Of a stretch of DNA of 64,000 nt, positions 1 to 11,639 are shown piece after piece. How positions within the stretch are numbered: position 1 is the first letter of the stretch; every line of letters starts with the position of its first letter. The notes beneath the pieces are model-generated. The model had not been told where the DNA came from, ran no database searches, and saw only the letters and a program-made list of their open reading frames with translations. The position numbers were made by a program, and so were the translations under genes. This stretch comes from Gnetum montanum. Taxonomy: Eukaryota; Streptophyta; Gnetopsida; Gnetales; Gnetaceae. The DNA lies in contig MNCI01014925.1 of NCBI GenBank assembly GCA_015680685.1, positions 1 to 64,000 of the forward strand. Direction: 5' to 3'.

Positions 1-2292
1 TAAGACAACATTATCATTATAAAGTAAAAATTTAATAAGATTTTTCCTTAGTTTAATTTAACTAGAAACTCAAATAATAATTTTATTTAGTATTGCTAAA
101 TATTTATGGGATATTAGACCCTATGAAAAAAATATTTAGAGTACATTACATGCTTAACATTGCATGGAAAATGCCAAAAATAATGTAGAAAGGAAAAAAT
201 TTCCAATTTTAAGGATGTCTATTCATGTGTATAGCATTATAATTAATTTTTAGATAATTAAGAAAGGAAATTAATTATCACTAGGGAAGACGGTCCCCAA
301 CCTAACAACATTTACATCGTATTTAGCATCCATGCTTAAACTTAAAATAGTAAAATAATTTGAGGTACAAATAGAAAGCTAAGACCAAATACTAATATTT
401 TTTGATGCAAATCTTTCATCAAGAATCTTTACAATAAGCTATAACTTATTAATATTAGTTTATTCTTTGAGTTAACATTGTTCTTATTACATAAGGAGAT
501 ATTTGCCTTATGAGTTATCTTTCTAGATTGATAAATACTTCTTATAGTAGAAGTAAAAAAGGCAATTTTATTAGTAAAACCCTAGCTATATCAATATTCT
601 TTACCAAATAAGAGATTGAATTTGCTTTCTATATAACTTAATGCTTTCAGTTACAAACCCACAACCTGGAAGTTCTATGTCAAAACCCTTAATACTAGGC
701 TAACACCTCATTATTAAAATGTTTGTGGCTTGGATTTTACAAATCACTAATTTAATTCCAATGAATAACCATTAAGATATACATGCATGAAATGAATAAA
801 AATGTTGAAATTAAATTAATGTAACATGCTATAATGAAATTATTCTATAATGATAACTTCATAGAACTTTGCATTCTCCAAGAAAATTAACTTGGCTGGT
901 GATTATAAGTGATCATATTGCATTTCAAAGAATAGTTGAAAATATCAAAAAATTGGTACTACACTTTTTAAAATTGAATATGAACTTAGGAGGCCACATG
1001 ATGGAAAGATGAATCATAGAACATTGAGGTGAAATTTATATTAAAAAAGATGTAATATTAGCAATACATTAATAAAGCATGGTAAAATATCTAGCAATTA
1101 CAATATAGAAAGGTATGTTTCAATTAAATTCTTAATAAGCATTGTTTAGAGATTATAATGGAAATTTGAGAAAATGGAATGAGAGAGGAGAACTAATTGG
1201 AAAATGTGGCTAATTAATAGAAAAATAGGAATAGGAGCAATAAATGAAAGGGTTAAAATGATAACGAAGGAAAACATGTAGGTTAAAGAAGCCAAGTTGA
1301 ACTATGAATAACCTAATTTCAAAGAAACTTAAGCTACAAATATTTTTATTGAGGCTATAATTAATTATACTATCTTCTAAAGAATCATTAGATGTTGATG
1401 GAAAAACACTAAGAGATTAGTATTAGATAGATGAAGATGATATCATTGATAATAACATGGTGTCACTGATTTAGAATTATTGTTTCTTTTTAACTCTTAA
1501 CAGAATATAGTTAATAGGTAAACATGTTAGTGAATTATAACTCTTTAATGATGAATGGATAGAAATGATGTTGGAAAGAGATAAGATGATAACAAGATAC
1601 AAGATCTTAGGGAGCACAAGATCTTTCTTGATGAATGAAAATGATCAATTGTCAAAAAAGATACAAAATGAGGGCTAGGGCCAAGTGTTTATAGATTAAA
1701 GATTATTTCAAATATTGTGAATTAGTGTTGATGTTGAAGATGATATCACTAGCCTATTTTTGCTAATATCGATGCAGAAGGTGATATTGGTGATGATACA
1801 TGACATCACTTCTAATATTACTTATGATGATGCTAATGCTTGTTGTGATGTTTAAGATAATGCTAGACATTACTTGTGATGTGAAGAATGTAATGAATTA
1901 AAGAAGGACCACTAAAAGAGGCTTAACATTTTTTCAAATGTAATAAAGGAAGCTTAAACATGATGAACTCATGGTAGAAGAGTACTTAAGCTTCTCCATA
2001 GCTAAGAAAGATAAAAAAAATGGATACAAAATTATCTTCTCTTAATGGATGTTGCTAAATAGCTAAAGGAAGATTCATTAAGAAGAGAGAGAGAGAGAGA
2101 TTATGTTGAAGCTCGTCATGAAGATACTACTAAAATGATTTTGCTAATAAAGCTATTAAGGATGATAAATAGATGCTAATAATGTTGATGGATTTAATGT
2201 AATTTGTAAATGCTAAGGATGATGAGATAGTCAATAATGATAAAAAGATACTTAGATAATAGGGAATAATAAAATTAAGAAAAAAATAGAAT
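1..2292. other. Unrecognised AT-rich DNA
   Basis: I see no gene. All frames are broken by frequent stops, and there are many GAT-rich stretches near 1400-1860. A short GA microsatellite lies at about 2084-2100. It ends at the target site of the A1 retrotransposon. Confidence 0.5.
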
Positions 2293-2297
2293 GATAG
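2293..2297. repeat. Target-site duplication of A1, left copy
   Basis: The five bases gatag directly before the LTR at 2298 are repeated exactly at 14134-14138, as expected for gypsy integration. Confidence 0.85.
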
Positions 2298-3188
2298 TGA
2301 TGAGTGGTTAAGGATACCCTAATGCCCAACCATATGAATTGCAAAGTGCTCACATGCAATCCATTCAAATTTCATGGGCTTTATAACTTCTGGTGCACTA
2401 GTCTTCTAGGAAGGGAACCTTACCCTAAGGTCCTTCATTGTCTTCCCAATTATACTTGTGAAGTATAATAGTATGGTTAAGAGTAACCAAGGCATATAAT
2501 TTTTGTCCTTTTATGTTTTATGATTTTGGTGCTTGAAGAGAGAGATAGAGTACTTTAATAACTAATTTAATTTAACTAACTAACTAATCTTTAAATAATC
2601 CTAACATAAGCATCTAGTCCCACTTTTTGTATACATCCTGAAGCCATGTATTCCTTGTTGGGTTACCAAGTGGTATGCTATTCGGTGCACCAATCAATAA
2701 TGCTGCTAGGATTACCAAGCAAATACATGTTACTCTAGAAGTAGTCGTAGTTATGTATTTAATCTATTTAGCTTATCTTTCTTAATTAGCTTAATTACTG
2801 GAAAACATTAAGTAATTAACTGAAAGCATTAAATGCATAAATAAATATATAAACTATCTAGAATGCTACAAGGTTTATCAAGAAGCTCATCTTTATTATT
2901 GTACACACTATTATGCTTAGGTACAACAATGCTTGAATAAAGATTTGTACACTCAATGACTCTTACTGCATGCACTCGGGAGAAATATTCTAACTTTCAA
3001 ATGTAAAACCTGCAAGAGTTTGACTACTACTATTAATATGATGCTCATAAATATGGCTAGGAGATCATATTTATAGTTTTTTCTCTAGGGCTACATTGAC
3101 AGGGCCCCATCAATGTAGCAAAAGCTATGTCGACCAGGCAACACCATGTAAATGGGGCCCTATCAACGTAACACTTTGATGCTCATCA
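2298..3188 (-). repeat. A1 3' LTR
   Basis: About 891 bp, collinear with 13219-14133 and roughly a tenth diverged by eye. On the minus strand it begins TGATGAGCATC and ends CACTCATCA. A TATA-like box (CTATAAA on the minus strand) lies at 3070-3076, downstream of GC-rich GGGGCCC blocks at 3093-3165. Confidence 0.9.
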
Positions 3189-3205
3189 TACTCCCATGAC
3201 TAAAT
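3189..3205 (-). promoter_or_regulatory. A1 polypurine tract
   Basis: The minus strand reads AGTCATGGGAGTA immediately before the 3' LTR. N1 has AGTCATGGGGGTA in the same place, so this is the probable plus-strand primer. Confidence 0.65.
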
Positions 3206-3599
3206 AAAAAATCATCCTTGAGTTCTTTTACAAAATTGGGAAGGTATGAAATTATTGATTAACTTTTAAGAAAAAAAATAGACTGACTTGACAAAACTAA
3301 GTGCCTGAGTGTACATATCAACAAATTATTAAAATTGTGGTGTTCATGACACAAAATTAATCATTACATCACTCTATAAAAATTTGGACAACACATCCTT
3401 TGATGGTGTGAAGATAGTGGTGAAGATTAGATAGTCCTAGGCGATGGTGGCTCGTAAGGCTTTGAATGACCTTCACCATTTTTAGGCACATGCGATGGCT
3501 AAGGCAACTATGGCTATCTTTCTATAGCTGCAACCTCTGATGGAAGGTGAAAGGCATTAAGTAATGCCTTCATCTTCCCCTCCTTACTCTAGGGATCAT

Positions 3600-5700
3600 T
3601 CACGGTCCATGTGACATTACTAATGTCGACCAGAATGGGGACATCCTAGGGACAGGGCATTATTGGGATCATATCCTTCACATTGACAAACCAGGAAGTG
3701 AATTGTTTACTTTTGATGTTAAATGCCCTAACTACATTTTTTAGCTCCTAGTAGTAATTCATCCTCCTAGCCAAGTTCTTGGTAGTTGATCACTAATTAG
3801 TGAATCGTGCCATGAGAACCTCAAGTTTATGATTAGCCATTGCAAGCTTGTCCTTGGTGTTCTTGTGGTGCTTGAACTCTACCTTGTACAGTAAGTACGA
3901 GCTAGCTACCTGCTTCTCCAACTCTACTTCAATTGTAGTTTTCTAGTGAAGGGCATGGACTTCCTCCATGGAGACATTCCTATTCTTTGTTGCCAATCTC
4001 CTTAATTTTGTGTCTACTTTGGCTAGTTATTCCTACTATTGATGGATAAAATCTTTTAACTATTTCTTGTATGCATCAACATTTTGTAGGTGATGGTTCT
4101 CTGCAGTGAATTGGATGTTCTCCTATCAATTCTAATCCAAGGCCTTTTGTATCTTGTGATGTGTGGCTTTTGCCAAGGATCGATAGAACACCACCATATC
4201 TATTGTGCCCTCAACCCTTTTCAGTTTGGTGTGAAGCTATTGCATAGCTTCATCTCTTATTAGTGCTAGGTTGAGAAATGTGGGATCAGGAATTTGGGCT
4301 CTTAGTTTGGCAACTTCTGTAGCCAAGCGTTTATTCTACTCTTTGTTTATTTTAAGTTGCACCTCCAATATGATGTTTTTCCCTCTTACCTCTAGCAGCT
4401 CCAACTGGGTTGTAGTGATAGTGTCCAGAAGGTCAAAGACATTTGAAAGTGAATGCCCGATTCCCACTAGTTGGTCCAGTAGTTCTTCATGTTATGCTAC
4501 GTTTATTCTACAACTTGTGATCTCTATGGAAATATACACATCCTTAAGTACAATGACGTCTAGTATAGACATTGTAGGTGTGTTGAGAGTCTCAGCAATA
4601 TGGTCAGTAATCACTTTTGCTGCTATCTCCTACCCTTGGTGTTGCATCACCAGTATAGTTGCCCCTTCATTCTCCTCCAAGTGCATTGAGAAGGTCACAA
4701 CATTCACAAATATTTTTGGAAGTAACTGTTGTTCTGTAAGAGATACTATGACCTCTCTAGTGCTTAGATTCGACCTCATAGTACCTATGTTCTTTAGGCT
4801 GAAAAAATGAATCCATCCTCATCCATCAAATTGATTATTTGAGCCACCTCATTAAAGTGACTCATGGCTACTCTATATACGAATGGGTCCCTGCTACTCA
4901 TGCCTACTCTTTGCTCTTGTTAACTCAAGAGCTATTCTTTATATTCACATAATTTTTGGGTAGTTGTAGTGATTTCTAGCACTATTGTTTCAATGGTAGG
5001 TGGTGGTGGTGGTTTTTACTCATCTTCTTAAATTGTAGTCATAGGTGTCTTATCTTTCATCATTTTTGCCCAGTTGGCAATCAAAACTTGCTTGATGTCA
5101 TCATTGGTGTAATGGACTATCCCTCCCCTTCGACAAAGTTTCTTGATGAGGCATGGGAAGGGGAGTGCCGTCCTTCCACATTCATTTTCTTTAAACTACT
5201 TCTCCATATTTAAATAGATGATTTGTAGAAGATTGATAGGGAATCTCCCACTCAGAGTAGCACATGCTCAAGCAGAGAAGGTAGTGATTTTACTTTACCT
5301 CATTGTGGGATTGAGGTGAAATGCTGAAATCTTATAATGGATCCTCTTTACTAGTGTAAGTATGCCAAACTCCTTGTGGTTGACACCATAACATCATCGC
5401 ACCCATTCTTTCTTGATGCTTAGGTCAACCTTCATTAGGATTTCAGTATGGTTTGCCCCTATTTTGAGCAACCTAAGCACTATAGGAATGGCATACACTG
5501 AGTAGGACACTAATATGTCCTTGATTTACGCTATTGCTATAGGTTGCCTATTGTTCCAAAATAGAAATGTTTCTCCCATGTACCACTTTCTGGTGGAAGT
5601 GATGACTAGCCACATGGGAGAGGCCTTCAACTAGTCCTACATTTTTCTTGGTGCAGGCTCCAAGAAAGGATCAAAGTTTAACTCTTGAAGCACTGATTTT
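3600..5700 (-). pseudogene. A1 third ORF, 'putative plant transposon protein' type
   Basis: On the minus strand, between pol and the 3' LTR, a broken frame reads ...YGVNHKEFGILTLVKRIHY, then KISAFHLNP, then FPCLIKKLCRRGGIVHYTN at 5159-5103. The FPCLI..LCRR.G signature is what I remember for plant proteins annotated 'putative plant transposon protein' (Transposase_32), found in Athila-type elements. The following 1.4 kb appears rich in leucine heptads, as in A2 at 59459-59250 (RDLQTSIGTISERLSE), suggesting a coiled coil. A2 (58191-60520) aligns over the full length. The role is unknown. The position is that of the env-like ORF, but I see no clear signal peptide or membrane anchor. Confidence 0.6.
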
Positions 5701-6399
5701 TGGACCTCCCTTAATTTGATTTAATTCAAGCAAACCTCTATTAAGGTTACCTCAAGGTTTGTTGGTTGTGTAGGTGCATCATCCTGATTGGAGTGTTTTG
5801 TTGTTGTTGCTACTAGTTTTGGAATTTGTCTGATAGATTCCACTTCTACCTCCCCCCTAAGATGATCTATGGCATGGGATGTAAGTGGTTCTTCTTAGGG
5901 CTATTCTTGGCCTCTTCATATTCTAGGCCATTTCTCCCTTGGTTGGGATGGTGTTGCTTCCTGCGTGTGCTTTCCTTTTGGTGCCATCTATGGTCACAAC
6001 ACATCCATGGATTAGTAGATGTAATGTGTAACTTTAAATTTTTTAAATAAATTTTCTTGTTAGTTAGTTATACTTTGGCTAAGGTTGGACAATGTTATAT
6101 TGATTATTTTATTAATTGTTTATTATAATTATCACTAGAGCTTGTTGGAAAGGTTTAACTCTTATAATTTAGTGTTTAATAGTTGATTTTTCAGTTAAAC
6201 CTTTGTGGTTGTTAGAAAAAATTATGAAAATGTTTTTATAAAAAATGGTACATTTTTGGCTATCATGACTAAGAGCTTACCTTTGGTAGCTATAGGGTGA
6301 AGAATGGAGTGATTTAGATAAACAGTTTGTGAGTTATGGGCTCTAGAAAATTGAAAAAACTCCTTTAGCGTTTGTGAGTAAATGTAAATTTTTTAAAAG

Positions 6400-6530
6400 T
6401 AGGGTCATGCCTATTTATAATGATTTTTCTACCATGTCAATAGGGCCCCATATATGGGGCCTCATATATAGGTCTACTCTGTCGATGGGGCCCTATATAT
6501 GGGGCCCATAGACCAAAATTTTCAAAGTTG
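6400..6530 (-). other. LTR-promoter-like block inside A1
   Basis: A TATA-like TTATAAATAG (minus strand, about 6410-6420) sits beside repeated palindromic GGGGCCCCATATATGGGGCC units at 6440-6510. The same combination of TATA and GGGGCCC blocks occurs in the A1 LTRs at 3070-3165. It could be a fragment of a nested LTR or an internal promoter for the third ORF downstream on the minus strand. Confidence 0.35.
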
Positions 6531-6539
6531 AATATCTCT

Positions 6540-8030
6540 AGAAATATAAGAAATTTTCAATGAATTTGGGGTCTATGGAATCCCGAAAAAAGCTAAGAAT
6601 ATGATAAGAGCATTGAAGAGGATCTTTGAAAGCTCAAAAATTAAAAAATTTAATGGAGAATGTATTTAATGAACATATTATGTAAAGGAGCACATGGTCT
6701 AATGTGGAAGATGAGTGTACAGAAGATTCTGGTGGATAGAATGCCTATGGATAAGGTACTTAATGAACCTAACAAAGGGATATGTAAGTGGGTCCTCTCC
6801 ATAGTAGGCACATGCCCTTTTTGCCCTTGCATAACCTCAACCTAAGGAGTCCATAGACCCCATAGGTGACTAATGGTCGATGGAAGTTAAGGAAGAAAAC
6901 TCGGAAGATTCTACCTAAGAATTCAAATACGTCAGACTAAGACATGGAATCAAGAACATGGACAATAACAGTGAGGTGAGTTATGGATAGCATAAATGGA
7001 TGATGGAGAAGCTAGAATGGAATTCCACATTAAGATCATAAGAAGTCCCTTGTGGAGTTTATGTTTAAAATGACCTAAGAAGATCCATCCTTAGTTTAGA
7101 CTAAAACCAACTTCTTTCAGTGACTTTGCATTACCACTCTAAGATTGATGCATCCCCTCAAGACATAAGAGTGCTCTCACAAAATAACCAACATTCCATA
7201 AAGAAAATAAAAAAGAAGTAGGAAGTGAGAGAGATAGCCTTAGTTAGAGGGTACCTTCAGGCATGGGTACATGTCTTTATAGTCTCATAACTAGAGCTTG
7301 TAGCCCATTTATTTGTCTAAGGGATGTGATTTGAATTTCCATCATGTTTTTTTTGGATGGGAACCAGACCATGTAGAGAGTTTACTTAACTTCTTGTAGA
7401 TGACGACATGGAATGGTAAGTAGTTCATGAAAAACACCCAAGCACTCCAAAAAGTAGAAGAGTACAAAGAGTATGAGTTCCCTTGAAGTCACACCCTATT
7501 CAAACCTTTTAATCCTTTCCAATTCTGAAAACTACCAAGGTCACAAATTGATTAAAAGTTTCTTTAGTGAAAGGAACCTCAAACTTCTATAACAAGGAAA
7601 ACCATAGACTTTGTGAATGGGGGGATGATGTGGAATAATTTCCTATTCCATATAAAAAGAAACCATGATGAAGTCATTGGTACAAAAATTCAAATATAGA
7701 AACTAGACATTAGCAAACCAAACATAAAGCACAAACCACCATCAATAGTAGTCATAGCACCACTATGTCTTGTTGGCAATAAAGCACTTTTATTAATGAA
7801 AATTTAAAACTTAGATTTAAACAAAAAAAAGTTAAATATATAAGAAAGTTTAAAATATCCAACAAAGATTCAAATGTACTAACAATGGTGTAAAAAAAAG
7901 ATGGTATTAAAATAGGAAAAATTTTGAAAAAGAAAAAAGTTGTAAAATAAATAACTTGCAAAATCAAAAACATGGAAAACAAAAATAGAAAAACTAAAGA
8001 GCCATATGGATGATTAGAATAGATAGCCAT
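6540..8030 (-). other. A1 non-coding stretch after pol
   Basis: 7600-7750 matches N1 at about 40610-40760 on the opposite strand (TTTGGTTTGCTAATG-type wording, then a shared AATAGGAAAT block), so this is ordinary internal sequence of the family. No domain was recognised. Confidence 0.5.
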
Positions 8031-8043
8031 CTCCCCCATGACT
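8031..8043 (-). promoter_or_regulatory. Internal polypurine-like tract after A1 pol
   Basis: The minus strand reads AGTCATGGGGGAGATGG just after pol. The same tract occurs in N1 at 40421-40433. It resembles the terminal polypurine tract (AGTCATGGGGG) but lies 4.8 kb from the 3' LTR, so it may be an internal second primer site. It is also the start of a short open frame (MGEMA.YS) shared by A1 and N1. Confidence 0.4.
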
Positions 8044-8129
8044 AAGTTGGAAGGAGGAGATTCAAAAAATTAAATGTGATTGTCCATCCATTGAGATGGT
8101 AGTTACACTGGCTTGATTTGGTTCTAGGA

Positions 8130-9330
8130 AAGGTTTCACTTATTGGATGTTGACCAACTGCCATTTATTTGGGTACTTAGGTTTGTATATGGTCATGGCC
8201 CCAAAAGGAAAGTTTTTAGGAATTATATAAGGTCCCTTCCACAACATCTAAATTTTTTTTCTAAGGTACATGTGTGGGATTTCAGTAAAGAACCTTATCT
8301 CGAGGTTGAAATTTTACTTTCCATATTCTTAAGTTATGTCATTGTTTATTTTATGCCTTGTGCACTTTGTTCAAAGATAGAGCCACTAGTTGGTTTTCAT
8401 CTAGCACATTCAAGTTGATCAATCATTCTCTTTGTGCTAGACTTAGTTCAAAATTCAGGTCATAGGCTATTGAGAGCATACAAAGCTCAGATTGAACTAG
8501 AAGTGTTGGAATTTTTCCGTACACTAACTTGTAGGGAGAGTAGCCAATAGGGAGTTTCCATGTTAAGCGATAGGTCCATAGGGTATTGTTGAGTTTTGTG
8601 CTCCAATATCTCCTATATTTGCTTATAGTCCTTGTTAGGATCTTTGTGATCTCTTGGTTAGTTACCTTTTCTTGACCATTGGCTTGGGGATGATAGAGTA
8701 TTACTAATTTATATTCAACCTATAAGTGTTGCATCAATTTTCTAAAAGTGACACTTGTAAAATGAGTTTCATTGTTAGAAATTAGTGCATGTGACACCTC
8801 AAACTTGTTTACAACATTTTTTTATACAAATCTAGTAGTAGTGGATGATATATAATCAGTAATAGCTACTACTTCTACCCATTTAGTGTAGTAGTCAACT
8901 GCCACGATGATATATGTCTTTCTGTTGGACATGGGTGTGATGGGACCCATGAAATCTATGCCCCATATGTCAAAGAGCTCTAGTGGCTAAATCCATTGTT
9001 GAGGGTCCTCCATTCGAGTGATCATCCCACCATCTCTTTAACAACGTTCACAAAACTAGACAAATTGAGGCGCATCCTTGAACATTATAGTCTAATAGTA
9101 TCTTGCCATTAGGATTTTTATGGCTATGTGGCTCCCTACATAGTGGTCTTCATAAGGGCCTTTATGAGAATCCTAGAGAAAGCATAGTTGATTTGCATCA
9201 GGGACACACCAATGAATAGGCCATCAGCGCACACCTTGTAAAGGTGTCCATTAATTTCCATGAAGTACTTTGCCTGATGATGAAATTGTTGTTTCTTCCT
9301 AAAGTTTAGATCTTGTGGCATCTCCTAGGT
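8130..9330 (-). pseudogene. A1 integrase, catalytic residues lost
   Basis: The zinc-binding region near 9120-9005 reads GSHIAIKILMARYY then APQFV.FCERC, an HHCC domain. The core begins [14 protein letters not shown] (first Asp present, about 8970). The second Asp position reads SNNETHF, so Asp is Asn (codon 8774-8776). Exactly 35 residues further the Glu position is Lys (NGQEKVTN, codon 8666-8668). Both are single G-to-A changes on the coding strand. The C-terminal part near 8290-8130 reads LWKGPYIIPKNFPFGA, the usual Athila-type tail without a chromodomain. Confidence 0.85.
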
Positions 9331-9489
9331 GAGAAGTAAGGATGTCATCATACCATTTTTTTTGTGGGCACTTGGTTATATATTTCTCTTGTAAAGAGAA
9401 GTTTGTTTCAAAACTAATTAGAGAGTAAACTCTCCTTATCTTTGTTATCCCATCTTAACCAAGAAGGATGGTTAGCAACCATGTTCTCA

Positions 9490-10690
9490 GTCCCTTTTCA
9501 ATCTACCATTGTGAGTTTGAATTATTATAAGATCATGAGCCATTGTATGATATAAGGGCTCACTATCAACTTGTTCATTAGGAAGCAAATGGCACTATGG
9601 TCTATGTGCACAAACACCTTGTAGCCAAGCACATAGTGCCTAAACTTGTCGAGAGCATACATCATTGCCATTAATTCTTTCTCAATTTTAGGGTAATTCA
9701 ATTGTGCATCCACAATGCTTCAGCTCATGTAGTGGATGTATTATGGATGTTTCTTATCATCCAACTATGTAAGAATAACTTCCAAGACATAATTAGATGC
9801 ATCAATCATTATGTGGAATGGTTTGGACTAGTTTGGTACTTGTAGAATTAGAGTTTCTACAAGTTTCTCCTTTAGTAGTTGGAATGCATGTTTTCACTCC
9901 TTAGTCCAAATAAATGGTGCATCTTTCTTTGTAAGCTCAACCAATGACTTTATAATCTTTGAGAAATTCTCTATGAATCATTGGTAGTACCCAGTATGTC
10001 CAGGAAATGATTAGACATCTTTAACTATCTCTGGTTGGTGTAATATTCCTTGGATGATCTTTATCTTCTTTGGGTCTACCTCAATCCCTTCTTATAAAAT
10101 TTAGTACCCTAGTACTATGCCTTTTTGGACCATTAGATGGCTTTTCTACCAATTAAGCCTGAGGTTTGTTTCAACATATCATTTCAGTACCTACTCAAGA
10201 CAGTCAAGGGCTTGCTCAAACATAGCCTCATAGGTAGAGAATTCATCCATAAAAACTTCTACCCTACTATTAATCTGCTATTGGAAAATACTTAGGACTA
10301 GGTTTTGGAATGTTACAGGGACATTACACAAACTAAATGGCATCTTATAATATGTGAAAGTACCCTGGGAACTTGTGAATGTTGTCTTGGCTTGATATTC
10401 TAGAGAAATTTGGATTTGGTTATAGCCACTATAACCATCCATGAAGCTATAATAGTAATGCCTAGATATGGTGTCAAACACTTGATTCAAAAATGGCAAT
10501 GGAAAATGATTTTTAAATGTTGCCATATTCAACAACCTAAAGTTGATGCAAACCTACAACTTGCCATCTTTCTTTGGCACAATTACAAGTGGGATAACAA
10601 ATTCACTATTTTTGATGGGATAGATGAACCCCACCTTGAGGAGTTATTCTATTTCCTCCATGATGATATTTTTTAATTTGGGGTTTAGTT
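9490..10690 (-). pseudogene. A1 reverse transcriptase and RNase H
   Basis: RT runs from about 10680 to 10130. It has PLVIVPKKDGKL, then LNMATFKNHFPLPFLNQVFD, then FMDGYSGYNQIQI (first catalytic Asp kept), then MPFSLCNVPVTFQN. The YxDD box reads VFMDEF, so the second Asp is Glu (codon at 10242-10244). RNase H follows at about 9880-9490 with NYPKIEKELMAMMYALDKFR and HIDHSA, close to the Athila NYxxxEKELLAxxxALDKFRxY signature. At least a dozen stops and frameshifts are present. In a live element this would copy the RNA into DNA and degrade the template. Confidence 0.85.
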
Positions 10691-10934
10691 GCCTTTGTGG
10701 CTACCTTCTTAGCTTCATGGCCAGGTTAGCGTAGATGTAATGCTTGCATATCCTTGGATCAATTTATGTTAGTTCAAAATATGACCAAGCAAAGGCTGTT
10801 CACCACTTGTTGGCCATCTACAATAGCTTATCTTTTTATTCAGGGTTAAGGTTTGTATTGATTATGAATGGTTTACCATTGTTTAAAAAATCAAATTGCA
10901 TGCTAGTTATTAGAGTTTTTGACTCTAGGGGATC

Positions 10935-11170
10935 TTATTTTAAATTATTAGGGATTTCCAACTCTTCCCAATAGGTATAATCATTTTCATTATTAGAGAA
11001 TTGGTGATGAACTTGCTCAAGTTCATCCATGTCTTTGACATAAGTACATGTTAGGCTCTTAGTTGGTTCCATGCATAATGTGTTGTTGTTAGAGTCAATT
11101 GTCAACCACTGGGTTATTTTGTGGATGCTATGTACAGGCACCTTTGGATGTCTATTTCTTATGTACACTA
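10935..11170 (-). pseudogene. A1 protease-RT linker
   Basis: This open stretch (77 codons) aligns with N1 at about 40200-40390: QWLTIDSNNNTLCMEPTKSL against PWLIANPKSNLSTCMELTGG, then a shared LEQ.H.Q segment. Its last residues (IPNNLK) mark the point where N1 jumps past the whole RT-integrase region. It has no recognised catalytic motif. Confidence 0.6.
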
Positions 11171-11203
11171 ATTACATGCTTTAATGAATGTTCCTTTGAT
11201 TCA

Positions 11204-11600
11204 CTAGATCTTTTCCATGCAATTACACCCATTATCACTGTACATGATGCATAGAACACACTTCTTCTCTAGCCTTCCAAATTCATTTTCCTTGAAGATT
11301 TCCAAGGAGAGATCCCTTATACCCATACATATATCTACTGTGGTTAACCAAACCATTTCCATAATGATGGGGAAGTCACCTTTGCAGTTTTCAACCTTGA
11401 TCACCAAAAAATCGTCAGGGAAGAACAACCCATAAACTATGGTTACAATGTCTTTCACTAATTCCAAAGGGATAGTAATTGATTGGTCTTCCAATTCTAA
11501 ATAGAAGCTACTCTTCTTGATAGGTTGTAGGTTCCAAGCTTTGTACATGTCATGGAAGATGAGATTAACACTAGAACTAGAATAAAGAAGATCCTTGCAT
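11204..11600 (-). pseudogene. A1 retropepsin-like protease
   Basis: The frame near 11600-11430 reads SSSSVNLIFHDMYKAWNLQP and continues into KSSFYLELEDQSITIPLELV. N1 has LLDSSSGVNLISQEMYKA and LELADQSITVPLGLVEDI at 39750-39885. The pattern of hydrophobics, a DS/SG active-site region and a following strand with an I/V-P-L turn is typical of a retroviral-type aspartic protease. In A1 the catalytic Asp is not visible because the residue before the Ser run falls at a frame break. The part after it (to 11204) ends near a conserved Cys-rich C-x-C-x segment. Function is by family. Confidence 0.6.
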
Positions 11601-11639
11601 GGCTCATGTTTAGCAATTTATATGTAAACGAGAGGACTT

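Noticed and set aside
4271-4810. 179-codon plus-strand frame
   Set aside because: It is antisense to the A1 third ORF; the minus strand aligns with A2 and carries the family signature. Skewed composition (Ser/Thr-rich) explains the open frame.
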